A stretch of DNA of 64,000 bases. Origin: UBA6168 sp041163745. GTDB lineage: Bacteria; Bacteroidota; Bacteroidia; Chitinophagales; Saprospiraceae. Of this stretch, positions 63,329-64,000 are shown piece by piece; position 1 is the first letter of the stretch; each line of letters opens with the position of its first letter. The position numbers and the translations under genes are program-made. Location of the stretch: positions 230,313-294,312 of the forward strand of contig JBEAQU010000078.1 in NCBI GenBank assembly GCA_041163745.1, in the 5' to 3' direction. Under the pieces are notes generated by a model. The model made no database searches. It saw nothing but the letters and a program-made list of their open reading frames with translations, and was not told the DNA's origin.

Positions 63329-63826
63329 TCATTCCAGCACGCCCCCACGTTTTTTCCTGGCATAATGTACACCCGCCCCGTATACCCAGCCGACCTTTCC
63401 TTTCTCCGTCTGAATTTTCACATACGGTTCGTTCGCCATTTCCTTGCCCAGGTTGATCTCGTAAAGCGAATCCGTCATTTCCTCCAGAAAGTACACTTCC
63501 TCGAACAATCGCATTTCACCGATCAGCTCGCCTTTCAAGCCGGGGGAAGCCCGCAGCTTCAGCTTGTCGATGGTGATGTACAACCTGGAACGAAATGGCG
63601 GGACGGCAGCGGTGGAAACGACCGGACGGACGGCGACGGAATCCTGTTTCGCCGGCGGAACCGTATCCACCGACACGGTGACGGTGCTGTCCGGCAGAAG
63701 GGTTTCGGGCGACACCGCCGCGGAGGCGCGCTTGTGTGCCGAACATTTGGAAACGGTCCAAAAAAGGAAGACAACGGCAAACAAGCCGATGACCAGGAAC
63801 TCCAACCGGGAGAGCAAACCCTTCAT
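63329..63826 (-). CDS. Membrane-anchored SH3-like domain protein
   Basis: The 165-residue product has one N-terminal membrane helix (FLVIGLFAVVFLFWTVSKC) and a proline/serine/threonine-rich linker. A C-terminal bacterial SH3-like domain follows (LYITIDKLKLRASPGLKGELIGEMRLFEEVYFLEEM ... GKVGWVYGAGVHY). Such domains often bind peptidoglycan or pair with cell-wall enzymes. ATG 63826 (MKGLLSRLEF) is chosen; an upstream ATG at 63847 only adds MPTIKIV. The PaaZ gene follows 40 bases later, probably in the same transcript, though no functional link is evident. Confidence 0.8.
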   Translation of the reverse strand: MKGLLSRLEFLVIGLFAVVFLFWTVSKCSAHKRASAAVSPETLLPDSTVTVSVDTVPPAKQDSVAVRPVVSTAAVPPFRSRLYITIDKLKLRASPGLKGELIGEMRLFEEVYFLEEMTDSLYEINLGKEMANEPYVKIQTEKGKVGWVYGAGVHYARKKRGGVLE

Positions 63827-63898
63827 GACTATTTTTATTGTAGGCACGCCACGCCTGACGGCAGATAGTATACAAGGACATTAAGCCGGTATCCAACT

Positions 63899-63906
63899 CA
63901 AAAATA
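63899..63906 (-). promoter_or_regulatory. Candidate -7 box (TATTTTTG) upstream of the SH3-domain gene
   Basis: TATTTTTG on the minus strand fits TAnnTTTG and lies 73 bases before the ATG at 63826. No ideal -33 is seen. Bases 63907-64000 show no supported gene. Confidence 0.42.
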
Positions 63907-64000
63907 CATGTAACCGACCATTTACGCACCATTTTATTTGATACGGCTGCCACCCGGCCGGCCTGTTCAAGAACCAGACGGATCCGAACAACCAGGCGGA

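Noticed and set aside
61225..63456. 743-codon rightward frame opposite paaZ
   Set aside because: Longest antisense frame of the window, but the leftward frame has both PaaZ catalytic sites at the expected residues.

Overview
The window is a G+C-rich, gene-dense bacterial chromosome segment with no rRNA, tRNA, CRISPR array, phage or insertion sequence that I can recognise. It almost certainly comes from the phylum Bacteroidota. The evidence is type IX secretion (T9SS) style C-terminal tails on several exported proteins, a large lamin-tail surface protein, an atpD-atpC pair apart from the other ATP synthase genes, birA divergent from rsfS-ftsH, many signal-peptide lipoproteins, weak ribosome binding sites, and repeated -7 boxes of the Bacteroidota form TAnnTTTG. 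The high G+C and the presence of mqnC (futalosine menaquinone route) would fit a Saprospiria-like lineage, but that placement is inference.

Layout. 1-7.1 kb: the 3' part of dsbD, a 2-oxo-acid dehydrogenase E2 gene, pcm, and a helicase fused to an iron-sulfur nuclease. 7.1-9.6 kb: a frameshifted SGNH-hydrolase gene, a small direct-repeat element and a SUMF1-domain secreted protein. 9.9-15.2 kb: a NUDIX hydrolase, a membrane protein, an atypical pyruvate kinase and an MsbA-like ABC exporter. 15.3-20.1 kb: ftsH, rsfS, birA, cinA. 20.3-24.4 kb: atpC, atpD and a subtilisin-like T9SS protease. 24.6-32.1 kb: fused aspartokinase/homoserine dehydrogenase, a lipoprotein, a sorbosone-dehydrogenase-like protein, a degenerate arginase homologue and an amino-acid dehydrogenase. 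32.2-42 kb: rpoN, a LysE exporter, smpB, scpA, glyA, a purple-acid-phosphatase-like protein, a SemiSWEET and aspS. 42.1-50 kb, all leftward: an M1 peptidase, prfC, mqnC, guaB, a DCC protein and a NadR-like kinase. 50.4-56.5 kb is the most accessory-looking part: a conserved hypothetical, an SbtA-type bicarbonate transporter overlapping a divergent beta-carbonic-anhydrase-like gene, a DUF6671 protein, a small membrane protein and a divergent LysR regulator, followed by two small genes. 56.5-64 kb: a lipoprotein, the lamin-tail surface protein, dnaN, paaZ and an SH3-domain protein.

Most genes are ordinary housekeeping functions: translation and its quality control, purine and one-carbon metabolism, energy generation, DNA replication and segregation. 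The best candidate for a little-described system is the inorganic-carbon-like locus at 51.3-55.6 kb. There a transporter, a carbonic-anhydrase homologue that has lost its catalytic dyad, and a zinc-ribbon DUF6671 protein sit next to a LysR regulator whose promoter carries a perfect 14-bp inverted repeat. Other second-look items are the degenerate arginase homologue, the 73-bp-period repeat next to the broken SGNH gene, and the pyruvate kinase with an extra N-terminal domain and no C-terminal domain.
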